Of a DNA stretch of 48,023 nt, positions 8,378 through 14,942 are shown one piece after another. Under the pieces are notes generated by a model. That model worked only from the letters and a program-made list of their open reading frames with translations. It made no database searches and was not told where the DNA came from. The stretch lies in IMG/VR virus record IMGVR_UViG_3300049893_002232, positions 1 through 48,023 of that record; one strand, given 5' to 3'. The first letter of the stretch is position 1; every line of letters begins with the position of its first letter. The stretch comes from a virus. Both the position numbers and the translations under genes were made by a program.

Positions 8378-9254
8378 AATAAATTATGTGACATTTATAA
8401 TATCTCACGGTCGTGCTGATAAAATCAAAACTATTGATTCGTTAAAAAGAGTTGGCTTTAATGGTCCTTACTTTATCGTTATCGATGATCAGGACAATAC
8501 TAGAGCAAAATATATCGAAAACTTTGGTGAAGATAAAATCATTGTCTTCGATAAGCTTAAATATGCTCTCTCTGTCGATAACGGTGACAACTTTAAAGAC
8601 TATAGATCGACAACTCATGCTCGTAACGCATGTTTCGATATCGCTAAGAAACTCGGGTATGAATACTTTCTAGTGCTAGACGATGACTATACGAAGTTTC
8701 AGTGGAGGTTTAACGACCAATACGAATACTGTTATAAATGGATCAAGAATTTTAACGTGATCAACGAGTCTATATTTAAATTTTTAAAAACCACTCCGTT
8801 TCATTGTATTGCTATAGCTCAAGGTGGTGATTTTATAGGCGGTTCTTTAGGTGGGTTCGCTAAGAAGGTTCTGACTAAGCGAAAGATTATGAATGGCTTT
8901 TACTGCTCTACTGCGGAAAGTAAATCTTTTAACTTCTTTAGTCGACTTAACGAAGACGTCAATACTTATATTAAACTCGGATCTGTAGGCTATCTCTTCC
9001 TAACCATCAATCAGCTCTCATTAGAGCAGCTCGGAACACAGCAAAACCAGGGCGGAATGACTGATGCTTATCTTAAGTACGGCACCTATGTGAAGAGCTT
9101 TTATTCGGTTCTCTATAATCCGAGCAGCGTTTCTATAAGTATGCTTCATACTTCGAATAAAAGGATTCATCACAGGATCTCTTGGAAGCATACGGTCCCA
9201 AAGATCATTGATGAAAAATATAAAAAAGTCGGCTCTATAAAAGCCGACTTTTAA
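8370..9254 (+). CDS. TAGT-type glycosyltransferase (TET-associated family), putative DNA-base glycosyltransferase
   Basis: The 294-residue protein has the family pattern I recall for TET-associated glycosyltransferases, also seen in the eukaryotic GREB1 C-terminus: SHGRADK near residue 13, IDDQD (38-42), the FG..KIIVFDK segment, ARN (84-86), and the metal/sugar-nucleotide motif LDDDY (103-107) in a GT-A-like fold. Phage members are reported to glycosylate hydroxymethylated bases in DNA. Three ATGs stand in a row (8364, 8367, 8370); AGAGG is 6 nt before the third. No TET/JBP oxygenase, methyltransferase or base-synthesis enzyme is seen elsewhere in the window, so its substrate is open. The 3' end forms a terminator hairpin. 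Confidence 0.75.
   Translation: MSKINYVTFIISHGRADKIKTIDSLKRVGFNGPYFIVIDDQDNTRAKYIENFGEDKIIVFDKLKYALSVDNGDNFKDYRSTTHARNACFDIAKKLGYEYFLVLDDDYTKFQWRFNDQYEYCYKWIKNFNVINESIFKFLKTTPFHCIAIAQGGDFIGGSLGGFAKKVLTKRKIMNGFYCSTAESKSFNFFSRLNEDVNTYIKLGSVGYLFLTINQLSLEQLGTQQNQGGMTDAYLKYGTYVKSFYSVLYNPSSVSISMLHTSNKRIHHRISWKHTVPKIIDEKYKKVGSIKADF
9224..9252. terminator. Bidirectional terminator between convergent genes
   Basis: An 11-bp perfect stem (AAAAGTCGGCT at 9224-9234 with AGCCGACTTTT at 9242-9252) and a 7-nt loop lie inside the last codons of the glycosyltransferase gene. The arms supply a T-tract on either strand. It separates the plus-strand ParB/TAGT unit from the minus-strand genes starting at 9701. 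Confidence 0.85.
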
Positions 9255-9278
9255 AAAAAAGAGAGTCTTAATGGAGGA

Positions 9279-9701
9279 CTATTTTTTGATAAAGTAAATA
9301 TATTTTCCGTCTTTATCTTTCTTTCTCTTAATCTTTTTATCTCTGAAAGCTCTTATGACTACCGACGACCATACCGTCGGTTTGTCTCCATCAATTTTTG
9401 CTATATTAAACATCTGATGAGCTTTTAGCTCTTTATGCTCTTCTAGCATTTTAAGAAGTAGAGGAAGACGCTCTTCATAAAATTTTTGTTTTTTCTCCTC
9501 TTTTGATACTGGGACAGTAGGCTCTTTAGTCTCTTCTTTTTCTATTTGCGATTGCAGTACAGATTCATCTTTAGCAATAGCTGCTGAAAGTTTTTCATAG
9601 AGTTGCCAAACTTCCTTAATTGATAGATCTCCTCTGATCGTCGCTTCAATTACATCTACCCTCATGACGAAACTTCCGTTTGCTCTTTTACTGATTTTCA
9701 T
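9279..9701 (-). CDS. Conserved-looking hypothetical protein, possible winged-helix C-terminus
   Basis: The 140-residue protein has a basic N-terminal segment, a helical Lys/Glu-rich middle, and a C-terminal ~60 residues whose pattern (helices then KKIKRKKDKDGKYIYFIKK) resembles a winged-helix hairpin. AAAGGA precedes the ATG by 8 nt. It is the last gene of the leftward accessory operon before the terminator. No family recognised; DNA binding is inference. Confidence 0.65.
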   Translation of the reverse strand: MKISKRANGSFVMRVDVIEATIRGDLSIKEVWQLYEKLSAAIAKDESVLQSQIEKEETKEPTVPVSKEEKKQKFYEERLPLLLKMLEEHKELKAHQMFNIAKIDGDKPTVWSSVVIRAFRDKKIKRKKDKDGKYIYFIKK

Positions 9702-9723
9702 GTTGTTTCCTTTCTCAGTTTGT

Positions 9724-9972
9724 TTATTTTTTTTGACCGTTAATTTTTTTCATAACCGTTTTTCGATCACCGAAGTGGAAATAAATATCGCCTATGCCCC
9801 AGTCCTCAATTTGATATATGCCGATTTCAACTATTCCTCTCTTAGCTGCTCTCTGAATTATTCTGTTGATTTGTTTTACAACGTCAACAGGATCAGTTTC
9901 TTTTATTGATATGTGCGCATTAAATTTTACGTCATCGTAAAGGTTATCCCCTTTTAATTCATAAATTTTCAT
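9724..9972 (-). CDS. Hypothetical protein
   Basis: Start chosen at the ATG preceded by AAGGAG (9 nt spacing), giving 82 residues. A longer upstream frame has no such signal. The sequence alternates strands and helices (MKIYELKGDNLYDD, DPVDVVKQINRIIQRAAKRG, then GDIYFHFGDR) and looks like a small alpha/beta fold. Function unknown. Confidence 0.6.
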   Translation of the reverse strand: MKIYELKGDNLYDDVKFNAHISIKETDPVDVVKQINRIIQRAAKRGIVEIGIYQIEDWGIGDIYFHFGDRKTVMKKINGQKK

Positions 9973-10021
9973 TCTGACATTCTCCTTGTTTATGTTAAAA
10001 GACACTCGTCTGGATACTCGT

Positions 10022-10369
10022 TTACTTTTTTTTCTTTCGCTTATTATAAGCAACTGCCAAATCTATTCCCCTAAGGCTTTCACTTTTTGTTACGCAGAAA
10101 TTTGCGTCTCGATTTACCCCCCAAGTTTTTCTTTTTCTATCGGTGCCTCGGTGAGCGATGACGTAAACTCCGCCGCCGACGGCGTCCGTCCATTTAACCT
10201 GTCGGTTATCGGCAAAATACTCATAGATCGTAATTGAGCATCGTCCTTTTCTGAAGACGTAACAGTAACCGCCTACCTTTCGATCTTTGCCGACGTATTC
10301 GTAACCCTCTCCGACAATTTTTAAGATCCCATCACTAACGGCGCATGCCGTCTCATTGTCACGTTTCAT
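10022..10369 (-). CDS. Hypothetical basic protein
   Basis: 115 residues, beta-rich (GYCYVFRKGRCSITIYEYF, then GGGVYVIAHR), ending in a Lys/Arg tail. Its ATG overlaps the stop of a 12-codon reading frame in the 48-bp repeat just upstream, and that repeat also supplies its Shine-Dalgarno-like AAGGACGAGG. Function unknown. Confidence 0.6.
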   Translation of the reverse strand: MKRDNETACAVSDGILKIVGEGYEYVGKDRKVGGYCYVFRKGRCSITIYEYFADNRQVKWTDAVGGGVYVIAHRGTDRKRKTWGVNRDANFCVTKSESLRGIDLAVAYNKRKKKK

Positions 10370-10378
10370 TCGCTTTCT

Positions 10379-10426
10379 CCCTCGTCCTTGCCGTAAACTC
10401 TCATCGGTATGATGTTGAACTTTCTT
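10379..10426 (-). repeat. 48-bp direct repeat, copy 1, with mini-ORF MRVYGKDEGESE
   Basis: Matches 11006-11053 at 47 of 48 positions. On the minus strand it begins a 12-codon frame (10404-10366) whose stop overlaps the next ATG at 10369 as ATGA. The repeat may be a duplicated leader or ribosome-binding cassette; no good ribosome site precedes the mini-ORF itself. Confidence 0.85.
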
Positions 10427-10444
10427 ATTTGTTTTGTGATCTCT

Positions 10445-10780
10445 TTATTTGAAGATCCATGTTCCGTCGGTCGAACACCACGCCGTGAGAACCTCGACTC
10501 CGTTCGATCCGCCGATAACAAAGTCCCAACGCCAGTAAACCGTCATCCAAAAACCGTGCTCCGCGTTATAGCTCGAATTAAAGGTAGATAGTTTTAGACT
10601 TTTAAAACCACCGCTCAAGACGCCGGCGACGCCCTTCATCTCCTCGGACTCGATATGGAGATAGGGTTTCTCGCGGCCAGTAATCCGTATCTCGCCCTTT
10701 AGTCTCGGGCGAATCCCGATTAACTCACCAAGTTTCATCTCAAGCGCGTCTAAGTTGGGTACTTTTAATTCGGTGTTCAT
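10445..10780 (-). CDS. Hypothetical protein
   Basis: 111 residues, preceded by GAGAGGA. The N-terminal helix (LDALEMKLGELIG) is followed by beta-rich segments with many Trp/Tyr (GFWMTVYWRWDFVIGG). It sits between the two 48-bp repeats. No family recognised. Confidence 0.6.
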   Translation of the reverse strand: MNTELKVPNLDALEMKLGELIGIRPRLKGEIRITGREKPYLHIESEEMKGVAGVLSGGFKSLKLSTFNSSYNAEHGFWMTVYWRWDFVIGGSNGVEVLTAWCSTDGTWIFK

Positions 10781-10813
10781 AGTGATTTCCTCTCGTTGTT
10801 AGCGTTATAAAGC

Positions 10814-10963
10814 CTAAATAAATTTTACTGCAGCTTTAAACTCTTTTTGGCTCATAGAAACCATTTTAGGTCCAAGCTCGGTCTGAAAGATTACACATAC
10901 GTCGTACTGTAGGAAGTTAATTGTAATGACGTTATATTCTCGACTTAAAAAAGTAATAATCAT
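10814..10963 (-). CDS. Small hypothetical protein (49 residues)
   Basis: A 49-codon frame begins MIITFLSREYNVITINFLQY and ends EFKAAVKFI. AAAGGA lies 7 nt before the ATG, a good ribosome site. It follows copy 2 of the 48-bp repeat by about 40 bp, a layout like that of copy 1 and the gene at 10369. Function unknown. Confidence 0.55.
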   Translation of the reverse strand: MIITFLSREYNVITINFLQYDVCVIFQTELGPKMVSMSQKEFKAAVKFI

Positions 10964-11005
10964 TTTTTTATCCTTTCTTTTTTTTAGTTTTACTCTCTCG
11001 CATCA

Positions 11006-11053
11006 CCCTCGTCCTTGCCGTAAACTCTCATCGGTATGATGTCGAACTTTCTT
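11006..11053 (-). repeat. 48-bp direct repeat, copy 2, with mini-ORF MRVYGKDEGDARE
   Basis: Differs from copy 1 by one base. The mini-ORF (11031-10990) shares its first nine residues with copy 1 and then diverges, so conservation stops at the repeat edge. It precedes the gene at 10963. Confidence 0.85.
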
Positions 11054-11151
11054 CCCCCTTTTTTTTAGTTTCTCTCGCACCTACATAAAGCTTATCGGTC
11101 TTTTCGGGCCTAAACTTTAGCGAAATGCTTAAACCACTAAACATAAAGAGG

Positions 11152-11178
11152 AAAAAGCAGCCCTTTTAAAAGCTGCTT
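11152..11178 (-). terminator. Intrinsic terminator after the small lipoprotein gene
   Basis: AAGCAGC (11155-11161) pairs with GCTGCTT (11172-11178) around a 10-nt loop, and the minus strand then reads TTTTTCC. It lies about 45 bp downstream of the lipoprotein stop at 11223. The rest of the 11054-11222 gap shows no convincing gene. Confidence 0.7.
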
Positions 11179-11222
11179 CATCCTTGAAGTCTGTTTTACT
11201 AATGTTGACTTATAGTTAACCG

Positions 11223-11486
11223 TTACAGCCTACATTTTACGACTAAAAAGTAGTCTTCATATCTTATATAGATTCCGTTTAGCTCTTTCGGCTCTCTACC
11301 TTCGTATATAACGTCGTAGTCTCCCTTACACTCGGATCGAGCTTTCTTTCTAAGATCAGATTCGTACATCGACTCTCCAAAGACTCCGGCTTTTACTCCG
11401 AGTGTTTTCATGTCTCCCTGATCTCTTACGACTCGTGCCGTAACACAGCCCGACAAGAAAACCATGGTTAATAAGATTTTTTTCAT
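11223..11486 (-). CDS. Small lipoprotein
   Basis: 87 residues. The N-terminus MKKILLTMVFLSGC is a short signal peptide with a lipobox (LSGC), so the mature protein should be lipid-anchored in the envelope. The remainder is hydrophilic with two more Cys. The start overlaps the previous stop. In this position it could be an envelope-acting accessory protein such as a superinfection exclusion factor, but that is speculation. Confidence 0.7.
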   Translation of the reverse strand: MKKILLTMVFLSGCVTARVVRDQGDMKTLGVKAGVFGESMYESDLRKKARSECKGDYDVIYEGREPKELNGIYIRYEDYFLVVKCRL

Positions 11487-11776
11487 ATCTCATCCTTTGG
11501 CTGAAAAGACGTAAAGACCATCCCGTCCTTGCACCCGTTTCTAATGTTTTTCTCTATAGCGTCGAGATAGTCTCTCACCGCTGACAGACCCGCCATTTTT
11601 TCCACGTCGTCCTTGCTCGCCTGAATCATAAACCCTAAGGCATTGATTGTGGTCTCTATCGTCGTGTAAGCGTGGCTGCTTTCGTCGGCAAGCAGCTCTA
11701 CCGTTTTTAAAATTTTCATGGCTCTAAGATCATCTATGTCCATTATTCTTTCGCCGCTAAATTCCATTTCTAACAT
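11483..11776 (-). CDS. Hypothetical helical protein
   Basis: 97 residues, almost all predicted helix (MKILKTVELLADESSHAYTT, VRDYLDAIEKNIRNG). GGGAG precedes the ATG. It overlaps the lipoprotein start by four bases. Function unknown. Confidence 0.65.
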   Translation of the reverse strand: MLEMEFSGERIMDIDDLRAMKILKTVELLADESSHAYTTIETTINALGFMIQASKDDVEKMAGLSAVRDYLDAIEKNIRNGCKDGMVFTSFQPKDEI

Positions 11777-11782
11777 TTTTCT

Positions 11783-12013
11783 CTACTCCCTTATCAAAGC
11801 CACTTCGATTTTATATAAATCAGAGCATCCCATTGAGTCTGATTCAGTTCCCCATACCGCGTTGCCGCCAAATAGTGGCATTAAATTTTCCAACTCTAAA
11901 AAATCATTAACGTCATCTAAATTTTGCGTCTCTTTAATGAGACGCCAAGGACCAGGATTGCCTCCGTATTGAATCCTCGATTTAAAGAGACGAAATAGCG
12001 GTTCAACTCTCAT
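11783..12013 (-). CDS. Hypothetical protein
   Basis: 76 residues, starting MRVEPLFRLFKSRI. The ATG lies inside the last codons of the zinc-ribbon gene, 11 bp before its stop, with a GAGAAAGAAG ribosome site. An upstream extension lacks such a signal. Contains a GGNPGPWRLI loop. No family recognised. Confidence 0.55.
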   Translation of the reverse strand: MRVEPLFRLFKSRIQYGGNPGPWRLIKETQNLDDVNDFLELENLMPLFGGNAVWGTESDSMGCSDLYKIEVALIRE

Positions 12014-12236
12014 CTTCTTTCTCAATCTTTTTTGTCGTGTAATCGATGCTAACTGAGCATTCGAGTTGAAACTCTTGTTCACACTCACCACAAGTCACAA
12101 CAGTCGAATCACCGTCACTCATATTATATTCCCAAGCGTCCACGTCCTCTTGAAAACAAAACGGACAGACAACCATGTTGGTCGTTGTGATTTCCCCAAA
12201 GGCTTTCAACTGCGTTATGTGATTAGTGTCTACCAT
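12003..12236 (-). CDS. Small zinc-ribbon protein
   Basis: 77 residues with two CxxC knuckles: CPFC (24-27) and CGEC (49-52), a typical phage zinc ribbon. The ATG overlaps the stop of the upstream secreted-protein gene by a few bases. It probably binds nucleic acid or a host protein; the target is unknown. Confidence 0.65.
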   Translation of the reverse strand: MVDTNHITQLKAFGEITTTNMVVCPFCFQEDVDAWEYNMSDGDSTVVTCGECEQEFQLECSVSIDYTTKKIEKEDES

Positions 12237-12679
12237 GTTCGTGACTGCTCGCAGATCCTAAAGCTCACGAAGGTGCCGATGGCACCCGACATTGCCGATC
12301 CCCAGGGGCCGCCCAACTCGGTGCCGAGTATCGTCGCAGCCGCGACACCAGCGGCGACACATGAAGCCATGTATTCCGTGCCGTTTCCCGAGGCTTCAGC
12401 CGATGCCCACGTTTCAGAGTTGAACCGATCCTCTAACATCGGTTTCAACTTGCCAGAGGCAAAATTCACGGCACCGTCCCAAATTTTACAACTTGCAGCC
12501 TTGGCCGTCTCACACGCTGCATACTCGATCGGCTCTCGACCTTTGCACATGCGTCCGGGATTCCCCCAAGTTGGGCAGGGATACCTAAATTCTGCGGCTT
12601 TTCCACAGTCGCTATTACAGTCAAAACCATAGCCAAAAGAGCTTGACAATAAGATTCCACTTAAAATGAGTCGCTTCAT
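12230..12679 (-). CDS. Cys-rich exported protein with a hydrophobic C-terminal segment
   Basis: 149 residues. A signal peptide (MKRLILSGILLSSSFGYG) is followed by a mature part with nine Cys, several in the first 50 residues (FDCNSDCGK, YPCPTWG, ACETAKAASC), suggesting disulfides outside the cytoplasm. A Gly/Ala-rich hydrophobic stretch near residues 108-140 could insert in a membrane. Its ATG overlaps the stop of a 35-codon membrane frame upstream. No family recognised. Confidence 0.65.
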   Translation of the reverse strand: MKRLILSGILLSSSFGYGFDCNSDCGKAAEFRYPCPTWGNPGRMCKGREPIEYAACETAKAASCKIWDGAVNFASGKLKPMLEDRFNSETWASAEASGNGTEYMASCVAAGVAAATILGTELGGPWGSAMSGAIGTFVSFRICEQSRTW

Positions 12680-12783
12680 TTCTTAATCCTCAATAAAATT
12701 TCGATTACTAAAACCGTCACAAGGTACGGCATGTTTAATAGAAAAAGACTTATAATAAAGTCATCAAAAGAAAAGTCGATCAA
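12676..12783 (-). CDS. Small single-span membrane protein (35 residues, TTG start)
   Basis: The frame reads TTG then IDFSFDDFIISLFLLNMPYL and ends LLRIKK. It has one long hydrophobic helix with a basic C-terminus. AGAGG lies about 9 nt before the TTG, and the stop overlaps the next ATG as ATGA. It overlaps the end of the gene at 12764 in another frame. It fills an otherwise empty gap and matches the coupled style of its neighbours. Confidence 0.5.
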   Translation of the reverse strand: MIDFSFDDFIISLFLLNMPYLVTVLVIEILLRIKK

Positions 12784-12937
12784 TAGGTTTTTCCTCTCGT
12801 TCTTCGTAATCTTTGATCACCCGTTTTAAACTCCTACGACCTCTTATTACTTTGCCGATATATACATAAGCTTCAGCGGAATCCACATAAACATAGACTT
12901 CACCTGTTGCCTCGTTATGCCTATATTTTTTCGTCAT
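12764..12937 (-). CDS. Small hypothetical protein
   Basis: 57 residues from the ATG at 12937, with AGAAGGTGG 8 nt upstream. A GTG four codons earlier is less likely. Sequence MTKKYRHNEATGEVYVYVDS, then a basic segment IRGRRSLKRV. The start overlaps the previous stop (TAATG). Function unknown. Confidence 0.6.
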   Translation of the reverse strand: MTKKYRHNEATGEVYVYVDSAEAYVYIGKVIRGRRSLKRVIKDYEEREEKPIDRLFF

Positions 12938-13131
12938 TATAAAACCCACCTTCTGTTTATTTTTTGCATGTTTCCAAAAGCGATCGGATATCTTTTTTGA
13001 TAACTAGCAAAGACTTCCGCCAACCTTTTTGCTTCTTGTGCAGAAATAGTAGTCTCAGATCGAGCCCGTAAAAGCTTTTCAAAAAGTCTACGATCAAATT
13101 CTTGTTTTTGCTCTTTTTCATTCATTTTCAT
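12937..13131 (-). CDS. Small hypothetical helical protein
   Basis: 64 residues, highly charged and helical (KEQKQEFDRRLFEKLLRARS, QEAKRLAEVFASYQKRYP). GAGG is 5 nt before the ATG, which overlaps the previous stop. No family recognised. Confidence 0.6.
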   Translation of the reverse strand: MKMNEKEQKQEFDRRLFEKLLRARSETTISAQEAKRLAEVFASYQKRYPIAFGNMQKINRRWVL

Positions 13132-13439
13132 CCAACCTCTTTGAGTTTGACTTGCAATATGTTCATCAACTCACGCTCAACATCTCTCGACAATACTAGC
13201 CGTTCGCCGCCGAAAAGTTCGGGCAACTTTTTAAAGTCGTTCAAAGTCAATCTGTCTGGCGATCGATAATAAGCGATCAACTCAGGGCTCACTAAGGCTT
13301 TATAGGCAGTCAATTTCTGGTTCACAAACAAAACCAGATCGTGAGTTTTCAAATCATTCAGAGCCGAAATTTCACTCAGCCCTTTATGACTCTTATGCAG
13401 ATTCACGCCAAAATAAATAGCCACCGCACGGATTTTCAT
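13128..13439 (-). CDS. Hypothetical protein
   Basis: 103 residues with two helical regions (LNDLKTHDLVLFVNQKLTAY and the C-terminal RDVERELMNILQVKLKEV). It is coupled on both sides by ATGA overlaps. One GTGCGGTGG copy lies in codons 4-7. Function unknown. Confidence 0.6.
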   Translation of the reverse strand: MKIRAVAIYFGVNLHKSHKGLSEISALNDLKTHDLVLFVNQKLTAYKALVSPELIAYYRSPDRLTLNDFKKLPELFGGERLVLSRDVERELMNILQVKLKEVG

Positions 13440-13588
13440 TCGAATTCCATCCCATTAGCTTCGCGATATATTTTTAGTATCGCTTCTTTCAATTCGTTTT
13501 CGCCTGTTGACAATTCAACACCACGATTTAAATGTGCGACTATCCAGCCGCAGTAGTACCAAAACAAAACTTCGTTGTTGTCTGTCAT
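13436..13588 (-). CDS. Small hypothetical protein (50 residues)
   Basis: A 50-codon frame starts MTDNNEVLFWYYCGWIVAHL and ends REANGMEFE. It overlaps the upstream HTH gene and the downstream gene by ATGA at both ends, and GGGG precedes its ATG. The double coupling is strong evidence that it is translated. Confidence 0.6.
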   Translation of the reverse strand: MTDNNEVLFWYYCGWIVAHLNRGVELSTGENELKEAILKIYREANGMEFE

Positions 13589-13863
13589 TTCAACCCCAGA
13601 ATTTTTCTAAGTTGCGCGACATCAGCATCGATCGACTCCAACAACTCAGGAATCGATCGTGCCTTTGTCTCAGCTTTTTTTGTCAGGTCAACGACTGTAA
13701 CCTTAGGCTTCGGACCTGGCTTTTTCCGTGTGCGAGATTGCGCGCGAGCTATCGCACTATACAGAGTTGATCGTGGGACACCCAACTCATCCGCTTTTTG
13801 CCCCACTGACTTGTTGTTGTCTTTGATGTCTTGCAAGTAGTCTAGCACATCGTTTTTATTCAA
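13585..13863 (-). CDS. HTH DNA-binding protein with AT-hook-like tail
   Basis: 92 residues. A helix-turn-helix spans about 18-42 (VGQKADELGVPRSTLYSAIARA), followed by RKKPGPKPK, an AT-hook-like basic stretch, and a C-terminal helix pair (IPELLESIDADVAQLRKILG). It starts at TTG with GGAGG six bases upstream and a promoter candidate just before it. It is the first gene of the leftward accessory operon, so a regulator of that operon or of DNA structure is likely. Confidence 0.7.
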   Translation of the reverse strand: MNKNDVLDYLQDIKDNNKSVGQKADELGVPRSTLYSAIARAQSRTRKKPGPKPKVTVVDLTKKAETKARSIPELLESIDADVAQLRKILGLK

Positions 13864-13893
13864 TTTAAACCTCCAAAAAAAAAAGGATGATTT

Positions 13894-13922
13894 AAATTAC
13901 TTTACCACTACTTTAATGTAAA
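13894..13922 (-). promoter_or_regulatory. Sigma70-like promoter for the leftward accessory operon
   Basis: On the minus strand TTTACA (13922-13917) and TAATTT (13899-13894) are spaced by exactly 17 bases, about 30 bp before the TTG of the HTH gene. A perfect palindrome (13937-13964) lies just upstream of the -35 element. Confidence 0.55.
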
Positions 13923-13936
13923 GCGTTTTTTTGCGA

Positions 13937-13964
13937 GCTACCGACAAATTAAAGTGTCGGTAGC
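13937..13964. promoter_or_regulatory. 10-bp palindrome upstream of a promoter, shared operator-like word
   Basis: GCTACCGACA (13937-13946) pairs with TGTCGGTAGC (13955-13964) across 8 bases. No T-tract follows on either strand, so it is a poor terminator. It contains AAAGTGTCGGT, which also occurs inside the promoter at 15249-15277. It overlaps the stop of the gene at 13938-14210. Confidence 0.55.
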
Positions 13965-14210
13965 CCCATCATCTACCCGATGCCATTTCGAGTCGGTCCT
14001 GAACTCAAAAATAGACGCTTTTCCATGCGCTCTAACACCGAGTCTATTATTCCATATAAAGCTATGGTGACTCAAACCAGCCGATATTGACGGTTTGTCA
14101 ATATTGACTTTATTATTTTCCAAATAAACAGCGAGAGACCTAAGAGCATCGCTCAAGGTCTCCTCGCCCTCAAGGAGTTCGAAATAGATATCAAGCCGCA
14201 GGAGCCGCAT
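13938..14210 (-). CDS. Hypothetical protein
   Basis: 90 residues from the ATG at 14210 (GGGAAAAAAGACG upstream), inside the end of the preceding membrane-protein gene. N-terminal helices (LDIYFELLEGEETLSDALRS) are followed by a beta-rich part with several His and Trp. A longer upstream frame is less plausible. Function unknown. Confidence 0.55.
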   Translation of the reverse strand: MRLLRLDIYFELLEGEETLSDALRSLAVYLENNKVNIDKPSISAGLSHHSFIWNNRLGVRAHGKASIFEFRTDSKWHRVDDGATDTLICR

Positions 14211-14355
14211 CGTCTTTTTTCCCGGGTAGCAATTTATCCTTCCACGCGCATCCTTTGGAGTGAATCCAGGCGAACGGCAAAAATGCCAAAACCAGGACGA
14301 AAGCTGCAACGTAACCGAGGCTTGCAAAAAACGGTTTAAAATCTTGTTTAACCAT
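14191..14355 (-). CDS. Small single-span membrane protein
   Basis: 54 residues from MVKQDFKPF, with GAGGGG 9 nt upstream. One transmembrane segment (FASLGYVAAFVLVLAFLPFA) is followed by a Lys-rich, Ala-terminated tail. It overlaps both neighbours by a few bases. Possible envelope-acting accessory protein; unproven. Confidence 0.6.
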   Translation of the reverse strand: MVKQDFKPFFASLGYVAAFVLVLAFLPFAWIHSKGCAWKDKLLPGKKDDAAPAA

Positions 14356-14752
14356 GGACGACATCCCCTCTTTGTTGTTGTTGATCCTCAATGTTACCAA
14401 ACAGCCTAATAGTTTCGAGCACTATTTTTGCTTTCATTTGCTCACGTTTTGGCAACAACTCATAAGGCATCATATTGGGGTGTACTTTGTTGGCGCGATC
14501 TCTTTTATTACCGAGCTTATAGCCCTGGTTTCGTCTTTTATTGAGCCATAGCATATGGACGTCACCCGGCGTCATTTCCGCTACTGCAATCCATTCCAAA
14601 ACCAACGCTATAATGTCCATAGAAAAAGTCATATCGTCAGGTGACAAATTTTCCCAACGTGGGATTGCGTATGGGAAACCAAGCATTGAGCAATAAGTTT
14701 TCAAGCTGCTGTGGACGGTCATAGCTAGGAGTTCTTTTCTACTCAGTCTCAT
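14348..14752 (-). CDS. RyR-domain protein
   Basis: 134 residues from the ATG at 14752 (a TTG two codons earlier is an alternative). The C-terminal half matches the RyR repeat family found in ryanodine receptors and in some bacteria and phages: NLSPDDMTFSMD, then VHMLWLNKRRNQGYKLG, then KVHPNMMPYELLPKREQ. The phage role of such domains is not established. It is co-transcribed with a lipoprotein and a membrane protein. Confidence 0.7.
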   Translation of the reverse strand: MRLSRKELLAMTVHSSLKTYCSMLGFPYAIPRWENLSPDDMTFSMDIIALVLEWIAVAEMTPGDVHMLWLNKRRNQGYKLGNKRDRANKVHPNMMPYELLPKREQMKAKIVLETIRLFGNIEDQQQQRGDVVHG

Positions 14753-14942
14753 AGTCAACGGCTCTCACGGCAAATTCACAAAGATAATCAATCTCACCAT
14801 CGCAGCCTCGAAGGACAACGCCGCATCCGGTTATCTGCTCGACCTCACATTCAACAACAAGCCCATTCTCAAGCTCAAAAAGCCGTCTATTTGACGCGCA
14901 GGCCGAGGAAACCATGGTGGCTAAGATGATTGCCTTCCGCAT
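14739..14942 (-). CDS. Small probable lipoprotein
   Basis: 67 residues from MRKAIILATMVSSACASNRR. The hydrophobic N-terminus with SSAC resembles a weak lipobox; simple export is the alternative. Four further Cys follow. The ATG overlaps the upstream stop by one base and the end overlaps the RyR gene. Confidence 0.6.
   Translation of the reverse strand: MRKAIILATMVSSACASNRRLFELENGLVVECEVEQITGCGVVLRGCDGEIDYLCEFAVRAVDYETE

Noticed and set aside
11150-11180. A 14-codon frame starting at the ATG in the AAGGATGAAGCAGC stretch.
   Set aside because: The sequence is the stem of an intrinsic terminator; the frame is most simply a by-product.
13937-13964. The perfect 10-bp hairpin as a transcription terminator.
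   Set aside because: Neither strand has a T-tract after the stem. An operator-like role next to the promoter fits better.
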